64,000 nt of DNA, from NCBI GenBank assembly GCA_013396635.1, contig WBMW01002327.1:1174369-1238368 (forward strand). Direction: 5' to 3'. The notes below the pieces were generated by a model. The model was not told where the DNA came from. It searched no databases and saw only the letters and a list, made by a program, of their open reading frames with translations. Each line of letters begins with the position of its first letter. Within the stretch, counting starts at the first letter, position 1. Position numbers and translations under genes: made by a program. Source of the DNA: Penelope pileata (Eukaryota; Chordata; Aves; Galliformes; Cracidae). This document shows, piece after piece, positions 12,301 to 21,870 of this stretch.

Positions 12301-14544
12301 TGTGATGACCAGTTACATTATGCACCTAAATATGAAAATATGTTTAGAGAAGACAATTGAAGTAACTCACTTATTGCAAATTTAAAATTGATATGATAAT
12401 CTAAGAATTTAACTGGGAGGGTAGTGTGGAGAAAGGGATTCTTGCGTTCTTCCATGAAAAGCAATAGACTCAAATGTGCCATTAAAATCCTATGGGTTCT
12501 TTTGTCTGATTTTCATGGATTGTTTGAAATAAACTCCAAGTATGTAGTTATCTATCATATTCTACAGGGAATGTTCATAAAACTGAATGCTTTAAAAAAA
12601 TTCTTTTTTAGATCATAGACTGAGTATTTTGCAGTGAGCAATCCTGTTTAAGTATTCAAGTATTTTTGAGAATTGAAAGCTATAAAGGATTTTGAGGAAA
12701 ATAAAATATTCCCTGATAATGGTTATATTCAGAGAGCATCATGGTGTGTTGGTAGTGAGGGGCATAAAACTCACAGCGTTCTTAAATTTTATGATAACAG
12801 GTGAAGGGTTTGATAAGAAAAAAAGGATATACCAACCTGCTTTACTGGAAGAAGTAAGGAAAGCAAACAGGCTTGTCTGTTTTGAAAGCATTCCTTCTGT
12901 GAAAGCCCTTCCATAAGGAGAACAAATCTTGATTGCTTTTCAATTCAATGTATTAATTTTTCATTATGGTGGAAGGAAAAAGTCTCTCACAATTGGAAGT
13001 ATTTCTAATGGCCAATGCTTCAGATCCATTATATGGAATAAAATGTTTGGCTGTGTTTTTGTCTTGTTAGCTTATCTGTATCTGTGCTAATTTTTCATAA
13101 CATACATCCTTCTAAAAACAAATTTCTTTTTGACCATTTAAGGTCGTCTGATCTCCAAAACAGCATAGCTACTCAGTGCGTGCAACTGCATGGAGGCTGG
13201 GGGTACATGTGGGAGTATCCAATTGCAAAGTAAGTGCAAGATTTCAGACTTGAATGATGAAGGATTGCTAGCAAAGTAAAAGGAGGCACTTTTTTTATAT
13301 CTACTTGTCAATTGTTTTCTGTTGGTGCTGATTTACTGTGCCTTTTCTCATCGTGTTTATTGAAAGGCAACCATCTGTACAGATGTCTGCACAAGGCTTA
13401 TTTTTTTTGATTCTCCAAATAATTCATAAGCTGTTGTGCAATTTGTCTCTTTTTCAGAGGAGAGAAGTTGCTCTTGTAGAGAAAGATACAAATTGGAAAT
13501 AGAGGAAAAAAGCGTTTAAAAATAAAGGAGCTAGTTTGTATGTTTTATGTGGAATTAAATCTGTATGCATGAAAATGTTGGTCAGCCTAAAGCTTGTGTA
13601 ATACTATAAAATAACAAATTGCCTAATCAGGAGCTTGAGTGGTTATGCTCAGCTTTTTGCACCCTTCTAAATGAAAAACCTGGGGGATTTACATGTAGAG
13701 AGATTTGCTGTTCCCAATTTCTTCCTTGCTTTATGAATTTTGGAACAGTTAAGAGATTTTACTATTTCCTAAGAAATTAGGAAATCTAAGAAGACTATTT
13801 CTTTGTGTACATTCCATTGCCATTACCATATAGGCAGAGTTTTTTGTTGAAAGGAGGGGTTAATTTTGATAGTAGAAGTCATAAAAACAGGACTGCTGGG
13901 CAGTCGTCGTAAGCAGATATTTAGAGATCATTTCTTAAACTGAGCAGGCTTAGGTTTGCTATGCTAAATGTATTTAAAGAGTATGAAAGGCTGCTTTAGA
14001 ATAACTGTAGCCAGGCTGATGTGGAGAAAACAGGCACTGTTCCTGGCTGGGTGTTTGAGTCCCACCTCACAGGAAGAGCGGAGTGGGGCAGCCCTGGTGG
14101 CAGGATCAGACAGGCCAGGGCGATAGCATCAGCCTGGCTCTGCGGGAGCTGCTGTTTCACAACACCCAGGCACTCGCTGTAGGTGCAGGCATGCTGTTGT
14201 CCTATGGGATGTGTGCAGGGCAGATGGCCTTTGGGTGTCCGGAGTTGGTCAGGGAGCGAGAGCGGAGTTGGTCAGTGGTGGGGGTCTGGTTTTACACAGC
14301 CTTTATTTACGTGAAGTTCTTTACAAATGGTAAGAATGGCGTACTTTGACAAGTGGGATCCTCGAAGGTAAAACTTGATGCCTTTCTGTTTTGGTGGCAT
14401 GTGCATCCTGAGGAATCTTTGTTTAATCGTTCCATTCTTTTTCCCCTCAGGTCATTCGTGGATGCCCGTGTTCAGCCGATCTACGGTGGCACCAATGAGA
14501 TCATGAAAGAGCTGATTGCCAGAGACATTGTCAGTGACAAGTAG
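93..14544 (+). CDS. ACADL: Long-chain acyl-CoA dehydrogenase, mitochondrial (complete gene, 11 coding exons)
   Basis: The product is an FAD flavoenzyme of the mitochondrial matrix. It oxidises long-chain acyl-CoA to trans-2-enoyl-CoA and passes electrons to ETF. The CDS joins 93-166, 1143-1304, 3927-4064, 4530-4694, 5637-5703, 6966-7130, 7670-7771, 9023-9136, 10931-11058, 13143-13229 and 14451-14544. The total is 1,296 nt, giving 431 aa; the mammalian protein is about 430 aa. Every junction is GT/AG and keeps the frame. The first 25 residues are rich in Arg, Ala and Leu with no acidic residue, which fits a transit peptide. The acyl-CoA dehydrogenase signature AMTEPGAGSD lies at residues 172-181, the catalytic base Glu is residue 292 (context LPQERLL), and the second signature QPIYGGTNEIMKELIAR is at 409-425. 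The start was chosen for its strong context (A at -3, G at +4) and match to the family N-terminus. I see no frameshift or missing key residue. The assignment rests on near-continuous similarity to mammalian ACADL. Confidence 0.97.
167..1142 (+). other. ACADL: ACADL intron 1
   Basis: The first 140 nt are G-run-rich CpG-island sequence. A 20-nt-period duplication lies at 324-360, and a TG-rich tract runs through about 360-500. Long open frames here on both strands reflect base composition. No other exon was recognised. Confidence 0.85.
324..360. repeat. 20-nt-period tandem duplication
   Basis: GGGCTCGGCCAGGAGTG occurs twice (324-340 and 344-360), separated by AGT, in ACADL intron 1. Confidence 0.9.
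1143..1304 (+). CDS. ACADL: ACADL coding exon 2
   Basis: The exon follows the pyrimidine-rich acceptor ttctctttttcag and ends at donor gtaaga. It is 162 nt with phases 2 to 2, so it is symmetric. It encodes the transit-peptide/mature junction and the family segment LTDIGTRRIFSSDHDIFRES, the start of the N-terminal helical domain. Confidence 0.95.
1305..3926 (+). other. ACADL: ACADL intron 2 (hosts a mariner copy)
   Basis: This is ordinary AT-rich intron apart from the internally deleted mariner element at 2,347-2,864. I saw no other feature in it. Confidence 0.85.
2347..2864 (-). mobile_element. Internally deleted mariner (Galluhop-type) DNA transposon
   Basis: The ends are inverted repeats. 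Left 2,347-2,374 and right 2,837-2,864 match at 21 of 28 positions. A TA dinucleotide precedes the left end; the right TA is lost. On the - strand the frame reads a transposase N-terminal segment (FLHTEKTASVDIHQCLLNVY) followed almost at once by a C-terminal segment (VTSAGADCYVHSMQA), then a W-K-C-like end in another frame. The DDD/E catalytic middle is absent. At about 520 bp against about 1.3 kb for a full mariner, this is a dead non-autonomous derivative. The family name is by resemblance to the chicken mariner. Confidence 0.8.
3927..4064 (+). CDS. ACADL: ACADL coding exon 3
   Basis: The exon is 138 nt, phases 2 to 2, with acceptor tttttgcag and donor gtaagt. It encodes the N-terminal alpha domain, including WEKDGQVSRELWEKAGQQG and the following EKHGGIGAD turn. 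Confidence 0.96.
4530..4694 (+). CDS. ACADL: ACADL coding exon 4 (flavin-site signature)
   Basis: The exon is 165 nt, phases 2 to 2, with acceptor ctttccaag and donor gtaagt. It encodes residues 125-180 and carries most of the first acyl-CoA dehydrogenase signature, MTEPGAGS. The Ser codon is split across the next intron. Confidence 0.96.
5637..5703 (+). CDS. ACADL: ACADL coding exon 5
   Basis: This is a short exon of 67 nt, phases 2 to 0, with acceptor ttcattctag and donor gtaggt. It completes the signature Asp (residue 181) and encodes the beta-domain strand DGSDWILNGSK. Confidence 0.95.
6966..7130 (+). CDS. ACADL: ACADL coding exon 6
   Basis: The exon is 165 nt, phases 0 to 0, with acceptor ttttttacag and donor gtaagt. 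It encodes the middle beta domain (residues 203-257), including VFITNGW, TNREARSPAHGISLFLVENG and KGFIKGRKL. Reading on past the donor would add only VSYYDL before a stop. Confidence 0.96.
7320..7572 (+). mobile_element. Old CR1 LINE 3' fragment
   Basis: The sequence reads like the CR1 3' region: an AGAAGCTTGGAAGGATGGGATCACATT segment equivalent (about 7,353-7,380), a 'GGTGGCTGTAGAGATGG' segment, and an end near ATGATTCTATGA. It is strongly diverged and 5'-truncated. Confidence 0.6.
7670..7771 (+). CDS. ACADL: ACADL coding exon 7
   Basis: The exon is 102 nt, phases 0 to 0, with acceptor tcctcttag and donor gtaaga. It encodes residues 258-291 (DTAELFFEDVRLPA, then GFYYLMAELPQ) and ends one codon before the catalytic Glu. 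Confidence 0.96.
9023..9136 (+). CDS. ACADL: ACADL coding exon 8 (catalytic Glu)
   Basis: The exon is 114 nt, phases 0 to 0. Its first codon is GAA for Glu292, which by alignment to mammalian LCAD (Glu291 of the precursor) is the catalytic base that abstracts the alpha proton. It continues ERLLIADMALASCEFMFEET and a basic YVKQRKAFGK segment typical of the C-terminal helical domain. Confidence 0.95.
10931..11058 (+). CDS. ACADL: ACADL coding exon 9
   Basis: The exon is 128 nt, phases 0 to 2. A long pyrimidine tract precedes the AG at 10,930, and the donor is gtatgt. It encodes TVQHKLAEMKTQICVGRAF through ASMAKYW in the C-terminal helical domain. Confidence 0.95.
11944..11961. repeat. (AGG)6 microsatellite
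   Basis: Six perfect AGG units lie in ACADL intron 9. Confidence 0.95.
13143..13229 (+). CDS. ACADL: ACADL coding exon 10
   Basis: The exon is 87 nt, phases 2 to 2, with acceptor ccatttaag and donor gtaagt. It encodes QCVQLHGGWGYMWEYPIAK, the conserved HGG/GY loop near the flavin. Confidence 0.96.
14240..14275. repeat. 13-bp direct repeat
   Basis: CGGAGTTGGTCAG occurs at 14,240-14,252 and 14,263-14,275 with a 10-nt spacer, about 180 nt before ACADL exon 11. Confidence 0.85.
14451..14544 (+). CDS. ACADL: ACADL coding exon 11, with stop
   Basis: The exon has acceptor ttttcccctcag and starts in phase 2. It encodes SFVDARVQPIYGGTNEIMK, the second acyl-CoA dehydrogenase signature, then ends RDIVSDK and TAG at 14,542. 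Where mammals have AYVDAR this copy has SFVDAR, a mild substitution. Confidence 0.96.
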
Positions 14545-15075
14545 GGCAGGGCTTGCTGCTTCCCAGACCCCTTCCATAGCAACACATGCCATAAAATCAG
14601 GCACCAGAGTGTAAGTAAAGGAAATAGATGTGGTATATCATAGATCAGACGCTTTCAAGGAAGTGAAGCCCATTGAAATGGAGTGGTAGCAACAACAGGG
14701 TGCTTGTATGCAGAGTTTCTAATACATAAATCGAAAGTTTGTTGAGTATCTTTGGGCAAGATGAGTAAGTCCGTGACGGGGTAGTGCAAAGGAGTATTAT
14801 GGGTAACTCAACAACGTTACATTGGCTGTAAGCCTCGCTCTGTGGGATTAAACCTTGCCTCTGATGAACCCCCTGTTGTGATGGATAGATGGAGGCTGGA
14901 GGTGGTGCGATGGGCTCCAAGAATGTCCCCGTGGCGTTGGGCCGTGGCTCTCCAGCTGCCCTGTCACCTGCTGCGGGGCAGGGCCACGTGCGCTTCCCTC
15001 TGCGTTTACAGCTAACCCACATGCCTTATTGTAATTACTGTTTTGGACAAACATAATAAAGCATTTCTATGCACT
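14545..15075 (+). other. ACADL: ACADL 3' UTR
   Basis: The sequence from the TAG to the expected cleavage zone about 15 nt after the only AATAAA (15,055) is roughly 530 nt. No earlier canonical poly(A) signal was seen in it. The exact cleavage point is inferred. Confidence 0.8.
15055..15060 (+). terminator. ACADL: ACADL poly(A) signal AATAAA
   Basis: A canonical hexamer is followed by a GT-containing stretch (15,070-15,090). It is the only AATAAA between the ACADL stop and the next CpG island. Confidence 0.85.
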
Positions 15076-15321
15076 GTGCCTCGCTGCGTTGCTTCACAGC
15101 CCCGTGCTGGGCAGAGCGGGACCCCGGGGCTGCCGTTCCTGTTAGGGGCTGAGGTGTTTTTCCAGAAGGGGGCTACGCTGGGTCACAAGGAGAGCTGATG
15201 GCCCTCCCGCTAACTAAAACCAGCGCACAGGAGCTGTGTCGTGCCGGTTTTTACTCGTTTGTGGCTCCGCGGGGCAGGGCGCGCCCCCGCCACCACAGCG
15301 CAGCCCGGGCGGGACGGGGCC

Positions 15322-15411
15322 NNNNNNNNNNNNNNNNNNNNNNNNNNNNNNNNNNNNNNNNNNNNNNNNNNNNNNNNNNNNNNNNNNNNNNNNNNNNNNN
15401 NNNNNNNNNNN
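15322..15411. other. Assembly gap (90 N)
   Basis: This is a run of N inside the CpG island, probably extreme-GC sequence that was hard to read. Promoter elements or part of KANSL1L exon 1 may be hidden here, and the true gap length is unknown. Confidence 0.98.
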
Positions 15412-15593
15412 GGTAACGGTCCGGCGCGCGGGGGCGGGGCCCGGCTCGAGGCCCGGGCGGGAGGGGCCGCGCCGCCGCCCTCAGCCCCGTTGGGCCCCGC
15501 GGGGCGGTGAGACGTGCCCGCCTCCTGCGCGGCCCGGAGCGGGATTTTCGTCCGCCGGAGCGGTTCCCCAAATAACATGGAGCGGCGGCTGAG
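15412..15593 (+). other. KANSL1L: Candidate KANSL1L 5' noncoding exon
   Basis: Two usable donors follow the gap. One is G|gtgaga at 15,506/15,507, which fits the consensus better. The other is GAG|gtaccc at 15,593/15,594. Either could splice to the acceptor at 20,752. Which is used, and where transcription starts, cannot be told from sequence. Confidence 0.4.
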
Positions 15594-15822
15594 GTACCCG
15601 GTCGTGCTCTGCAGTGAGAGGCGGAGCAACCGCTCTTGAGGGGAAAAAAAATTAAAAATCCTACGAGTAAAGTCATGCTTCCTGTCAGGGAGGGTAAACA
15701 CCAGCTTCGTTTTTTCCACGTAAAGAAATAAAATAGCGCAAATGGAACCTGACAGAACGTGGTTACACCGCTGGGACACGTTAGTGCGTGCAGGAAGAGC
15801 TGGGATCCAGCGAGCGTTAGGA

Positions 15823-15912
15823 GTCACCTCAGGGCTGCAGACATCAAGTTACCTCAGGGCAGGGCTGCAAACGTAAAATTACCTCACGGGAGGGCTGCGG
15901 ATGCTGCAGACC
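15823..15912. repeat. Imperfect three-unit minisatellite
   Basis: Three degenerate units of about 26-32 nt share the core ACCTCA..GGGCTGC(A/G), starting near 15,823, 15,849 and 15,879. They lie just downstream of the KANSL1L CpG island. Confidence 0.7.
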
Positions 15913-16788
15913 CGGCAGGAGCAGGGCGGTGAGCTGGGAAGCAATGCAGCTCTCTGTTAATGAGCCCGGGTTTCATTGTCAGTGAGTGCTAATGAACTCC
16001 CCCCAAAATATGTCACTCCAATGTTAGAGCGGTTTGGGCCGTCTGTCCCATGCAGACGGGTCCCGTGTCCCTGGGTGGGTTCTGCAGAGGGCTCAGTGCC
16101 GCAGCCCCAGGAGCGCAGCGCAGAGCTCAGCTCGGGGCAGGCTGACAGCTGAGCCTCCCGCCTAATCCCGCTGTGCTTTTTTTTCCGTCTATTAATAGCG
16201 CAAAATACTGAAATGCTTAAATACTCATCGGGAGCGAGCGGGCTGCTTTTGAACTGAAAACAAAGGCCGCCTGCTGAGATAATTTCTTCTCTGAAAGAGC
16301 AGTCCCAGGTGTGCTGAGTATGGATTTCTTCCCTTCTGCTTTCGCACTCCTAACCAGGACAGACCCGGTGGGACCCCTGCCTCCTTTGTGGCCGTGGCTG
16401 CTGACTGCTCTATCAGAACACGCAGGCCGTGCTATTGAGCTCTCCCCTCTGTTCTCAGAAATGATTACAATCCCGTAACTTTGGTGTGGGTGGGGAGAGC
16501 CGGGTAACGTATCCCCGCGTGGCTGCCATGGAGCTGCCCGAGCCCAGCCCCGCCGTCCCGGCAGCAGCAGCGCCCGTCTGCCGGAGCAGCGCTTTATTTT
16601 TGTCCGGTGATAATCAGGGGCTGCCCCAGGGGAGCTGGCAGGAACCGGGTTGGTGGCAGGTGGCCTCTGAGGGGCTGTGAGGCAGCTCTCGGCAGTGGTG
16701 TAACCTCACTGTTCTGGGTGTTTCACTGGATGCTATCTGCTGCCAGGGGTTTTGCTTTTTAGATGTATTTTAAGCATATTAATTTGAA

Positions 16789-17004
16789 ATCATGGAACCA
16801 CTAAGGCTGGAAAAGACCTCTCAGATCACCTCGTCTAACCCCATCCCATCCCACCATGCCCACTGAGCCATGTCCCTCAGTGCCACATCTCCATGGGTCT
16901 GGAGGACCTCCAGGGACAGTGACTCCACCACTCCCCAGGCAGCTGTGCCAAAGCATCACCGCTCTTTCTGGGAAGAAATTTTTCCTAATACCCAACCTGA
17001 AATG
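16789..17004 (-). mobile_element. CR1 LINE 3' fragment, antisense
   Basis: The reverse complement of the typical CR1 tail is clear: ATCATGGAACCACTAAGGC at the left, GTGACTCCACCACTCCCC in the middle and GAAATTTTTCCTAATACCC at the right. The element is 5'-truncated and lies in KANSL1L intron 1. Confidence 0.85.
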
Positions 17005-20000
17005 TCATCTGTGGGTAGAGTAGGCCTCTGAATGCGAAAGCAAGAAAAAAATAGTAAATGTAAAAATCTCTCCCTATTGTCCAGGAATTGCATTACTAAG
17101 AAAAATTTCAGGTATTTGGGATGACAAAAGGCATCTTGATTCACAAGGAGAGAAGGCTGGTACAGAGGAGCCTTTGCAGACCCTCACACAAATTGAGGTT
17201 TTATTGTCATAAAAAAGGAAAGATCACAAAAAGAGCACTAAAAGATGAACCAAGAGCCCTCCCAAGCAGAAGTCCCCCAAAACGTTGTCTGCAGTGTTGT
17301 GTAACCAAAGTGATGGTGTTGTGCAAAGGGGGAAAGCGAGAGGGCTATAAACAGAAGCGTCAGCCTGCAGCCTGTGGAGGGAATGCCCGTCACTGTGTTT
17401 GTTTTTTTAATAGAGTGCTGCTGATTGCCTACATGAAGACACTAGTTTCAGGATCTAGACAGGTTCCAGTGAGGTGTGATGGGTAAAGAAGGGTATAACT
17501 GCAAAATGCTACGTACAGGCTAAGAAATAAGCAGAGCAGCAGTAGGAAGGCAAGGGTGGCTGCAGGATTAGGGGCTGGCGGTTGTCGTGTTCAGTGGTGA
17601 GAGAAGGCAGCAGGGTGTGGGTCGGGGCAGACTGCAATCCCAGGCTATATCCTGCTGGGTAATTAAGGCATTAGGGAGGATAAGCATAAAGTCACTTTAA
17701 ACATCAGTTGCTGTGCGTGTCTGGTACTTGTTTCTTCCCTTCTCCAGTTCCTATTTTACGTCAGCTTTCCTTTCTGCAGTACTTTTTAGGCTTCCCAGTG
17801 AAATAGTTGTCACACAGATGAAAAGCAAACTGTTTGCCAGTTCAGTGGAGATTTCAAAATCGGAACAGCAGAATTGCAAGTAGAACACAATGGAAAAAAT
17901 CCTTGGAATAGTTTACCTGGGACAAAGAAGTTTTTCCAGAAAGAAAACACAGACGTAACACAGACTTTTCCTCAAGACCATAGACTTCTTGCCCTCCCTC
18001 CCCTTGTTTCCCTCCCCCCAGAAGATAATAGGTTTGGCTTTGGAAACTCTTCCAATAAGGGTGGAGTGGAATTATTTTTGCTGCTTTCTGCCAAAATGAA
18101 ATAAAATGCATCAACATGAAAATTGTACAATTTTCGTGGAGCCAAGCACTTGCAATCAGCTGTGTTTTTTTCTTTTTTCTTTTTTTATTTGGAGCTCATA
18201 CCTTGTTTTGCTTGTATGCCAGTGACGTTGTGTGTGTCTGTGTGCCTGTGAACTCCTTGGAGAAATGCCAGGCACTGGAGCCTGGGACAGTGCCACTTTT
18301 CATAGTCTTTTCAATGCCACTGAAATGAGAGGAACGCACCTGGAGCATCTCACATGGCTTCTTCAGGGCAGAAAAACCTTGTGTGAAGTTTGCAAGCTTC
18401 TGAGTGAGGGCTTAGATGGGAGATTTTCCTCTTTGAAAGCCTTTTTACTTTTTAGCTACTTTGTAGCTGAACACCCTTTTGTCAGGAACTGATAACCTGT
18501 GGTTTGTTTGGTGCTCCTCTGTTTTAATGGTAGTGGTTTCATTTGAAGGTACTTTGATTTTCCTTTTCTTTCCTTCTTTCCCCTAAAAGAGGAAAAAAAA
18601 AGGTCCCTCAAACTAAAAAAGCAAAACCAAAAAACCAAAAACTTGGCATAATTTGCAATTAGAATTTGTTGCAATTCAGGAAATTTGAAACTGTTCCAAA
18701 AAGGGATGTGGTCCTTGAGGAAATGTGATTTTTTTTTTTTTGTGAAAATTTTCTGCTGTCAGTTTTTTGAATAGCCTTTACCTTAACAAAGGTGATGAAA
18801 TGAGTGTCTCCAGCCTAGCTCCTCGTTTGCTTGAGGAGCATTCGTGCTGTGTATGGACGTGTCCTGGCTTTCAGGAGCAGTGTTCTATCAATCTTAAAGC
18901 ACTCCTGTAGGAACAAAGCCACCAGCCAACCAGATCCACCACGGAAGCCTTTGCCATTCATGGCTGCAGTTGTCATCAGCACGGTGTCCTTGTCACATCC
19001 CAGTGCTCCTGTAGGACGGGGCTCTCACCCTGAACAGCTCACTGGTAGGTGGGGTGAAAGTTAAAATCCGAAGTTTTTTAGTACTGTTGTAGAGGATTAG
19101 CATGACGGCCACTAAACCCGGTCCCTAGGATGCTGGGTAGGCACTGTACGGAGATGGAAACTAACAGGTGATGAATACACAGAGCAGTGAAAGCTGGATA
19201 CAGCACACAGCACTAAGGCAGAACCAGCTTCCGTGGTTCTCCATGATTTTCCTGGTGGTCTGAGGGTTAAGGAGAAGGTGCTCAGACTGGTGCTTCTCAG
19301 CAAATTTGATCACCCTTTGATGTTTGCCCTTCAGTGTAAAAGCTGTAGGTACGAACTAAGCCTTCAGACAGGGAGGTTACTTTTCTGAAGTTCCACACAG
19401 GGACATCTTGGAAGCATGGATGCTGCTGGGATCTGTGTGTTGGAAGTTACTGAGGCAAGTGGTTGCTGTGAAGGTTAAAGAAATAGAAAACCAATAGAAG
19501 GGGAGTGGCAAAGCTCCTGTCTGCCATGCAGGTTAAACAGAATGCGCTGTGGAGTTGCTGTGCTTCACTCGCTGCTCTCCTCCTTTCTGGTTTTGCCTCT
19601 GGCTTCTTGACCAAGAACAGCCAGCAGCATATCTGTCAGGCTTCTGCCGGCCGTGGTCAGTGGAACCTTTCTTTGTGGTCATTTAACCATCTCCTGTGCA
19701 GAGCTGAAAGTTGCAATGCACAACGATGGTTCCTGTGCTGTAGGCTGTGGAGTGGCAAAATGCAATGTGGCAGCGCAGCTGCTGATGTGAAGTGGTGAAG
19801 GTTGACATTGCTCTTTGGATCCCCAAAATTTGGGAGCCCTCGGTCTAAGCTGTGATGAGCCCCAAGGGATAGAGTCAGTAAAGGAAAATTCATCCCTTTT
19901 AATCAAAGGGATATCAAAGAGTATTGGATTTGTATTGTGCCAACAGTGCTCGGTGGGTGAAGGAGAACTGGATACAAAGGCAGGGGAAGGATTTTAGGAA

Positions 20001-20752
20001 ACATTTCGCACTACCCTTGATGACTAGTTCCTGAAGTGTTAATTTTTGTGTCTGCGTAATTATTAAACCAAATGTTTGCTATATATGCATTCACATTAAA
20101 TCTGTTTCTCCCGAAAGTGTCTCAGGGTTTGTTTCAGAGTGTTTCATCATGCAGTAGGTGCTGCCTCTTGCTGCCCTTGTGATAGGCAGCTGCGGATCTC
20201 ATCCTTCCGTTTCTGTCCTACTGTTGGTGTTGACTCATTTAAAGTATTTAAAAAAAAAAACACTTGAATGAAAACTAAATGCAACTCTGAGCAGATCAAA
20301 ACGAAATGCTGCCACAGTTCTGGGGTGGGAGTGTGCGGACGTGCATCCATGTGTGTGCATCTGTATGTGTGTGCACAGGTGCTGCAGAGTGCATCCTCCT
20401 GCTCAGGTGGCGTACGGCCGTGCTTGCAGCTCAGACAAGGTTGGGTGACAGGAACTTTGGGAGGCTTATTTCTCAGACTGATAGGATCTGCAATGCAATG
20501 AGGTATGAACGCTTACTCTCCTGAGAGGTGAATGCTTTTATTGCACGCAGAACAACCTCTGTATGAAATAAAGACAAACTGCTCTTGTTTACCTCATCAG
20601 GGAGCGTAATCTAGCTGAGTTCTCCAGATAATGTCCTTTTTATGATGTCTTTGAATAATGTTTAAATGCTGAAAGAATGACATACCTGACAGAGTTGTAT
20701 GTGTATCGTGTCATGAAAATGAGAATATTTACACGGCCCCTGTTGTTTTCAG

Positions 20753-21870
20753 GTTTGCTGCAAACTGCCTGCAGTAGCTATAATGACACCAGCCCTCAGA
20801 GAGGCAGCCACAAAAGGTCATGGTATCCACTTGTCACCTTCTTTGTCCTCTAGAGCTATGGAGTCTGATACAACTTTGTGCATGGAAAATTCCAGAGCAG
20901 TGGAAGAGAAGATAAAAGAGGACTCCATCGCACGGATTGCTTGCTCAGTCCTGGGGTTCCCCACTGCTGAGCCCAGCCTCAGGAATGATATCTTCAGCGT
21001 GCAGCGGTTTGGTTCTCCACCGTCCTCCAAGCACTATCAGTCTGTCATGTTAATGAGTACAAATTCTGCATTTAGCAACAAAACCGGTAAGCAAATGAAG
21101 TCAGGAGAGCCTGACTGCTCCAGGATGAGAAATTCCTTGCATAATGGTGCTGACCCATCGTTTGGTCAGATCAGTCGTTCGGGACCTGAGGAGCAGGTCA
21201 AAGGGGAAGCTTTTTCAGAGGCCACATCTCTGAATTTGGCAGAAATGCAAAGACCTTTGGATTCAAGTGTAACTGAATCCAGTAACGCAGAAGAAATGCA
21301 GCTCTTCAAAGATAAATGGTACAAGAAGAATGGTTTTTTGGGTAGGGCTTTGGGAGTCTGCGCTGAAACAATAAAAGGGGATTTATTGCACCAAATTCTT
21401 CACGGGCCTTCAGAAGGGATTTTGAGCTGCACCCGGGAGGAGGTGTATGCCCGCTTACTCCAGTGTGTCACTAAGCAACAAATGGAGATCAGCCGCGCCA
21501 AAAGAACTCAGAAACGTTTACAAATGCTCCTGGCAAAGCACGTTATCAAACACTGTGATCAGCAGCTGAAATGCTTCGTAAAACATCAGCTTCAAAGAAT
21601 GAAGGTTTTCCACAAGCCAGCCAGGTTTTCGAGCAGTAGCTCCCTCAGGTGCGTGGAAGGTTGGCCAGCAAACAGCGCAGCTACTTTTGCAAGTAGCCTG
21701 AGTGCGGATGTACAGAACGGAGTTTGCGTTGCACCAGGGGAGATCCGGGGGTTTGCACTTTCTGCTGGAGGGCTGCTGTCTCGTGTGGAGAAGGATCTGG
21801 ACTCCGATGCAACGTGCAGCAGCTCAGACGAAGACTGTGATGAACAGACTGTAAGAACAACTGTGGAAGC
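20753..21870 (+). CDS. KANSL1L: KANSL1L first coding exon (30-nt 5' UTR plus residues 1-362)
   Basis: The acceptor tgttgttttcag precedes 20,753. The ATG is at 20,783, with A at -3, and gives the family N-terminus MTPALREA. The exon codes for 1,088 nt (phase 2 out) and ends at donor gtaagt. Most of it is low-complexity and weakly conserved. The better-conserved parts are the basic helix AKRTQKRLQMLLAKHVIKH (239-257) and the acidic LDSDATCSSSDEDCDE patch (339-354). The ten codons between the acceptor and the ATG contain no in-frame stop. They are taken as UTR because the family starts at this Met. Confidence 0.94.

Larger units (their letters stand above)
9137..14450 (+). other. ACADL: ACADL introns 8-10 (between the listed exons)
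   Basis: Intron 8 is 9,137-10,930, intron 9 is 11,059-13,142 and intron 10 is 13,230-14,450. They hold a short (AGG)6 at 11,944 and a 13-bp direct repeat at 14,240-14,275. No further exon or transposon was recognised. Confidence 0.8.
15100..15610 (+). promoter_or_regulatory. KANSL1L: CpG island, probable KANSL1L promoter and leader exon
   Basis: CpG-dense sequence flanks a 90-N gap, including GGGGCGGGGC-type GC boxes at about 15,430. It lies between the ACADL 3' end and the first KANSL1L coding exon (20,753), which has its own splice acceptor. An upstream noncoding exon is therefore required. The assignment to KANSL1L is by position and strand. Confidence 0.7.
15594..20752 (+). other. KANSL1L: KANSL1L intron 1
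   Basis: The left border depends on which leader donor is used. The intron contains an imperfect minisatellite (15,823-15,912) and an antisense CR1 tail (16,789-17,004). The remainder has no recognised gene. The first kilobase stays CpG-rich compared with the rest. Confidence 0.7.
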
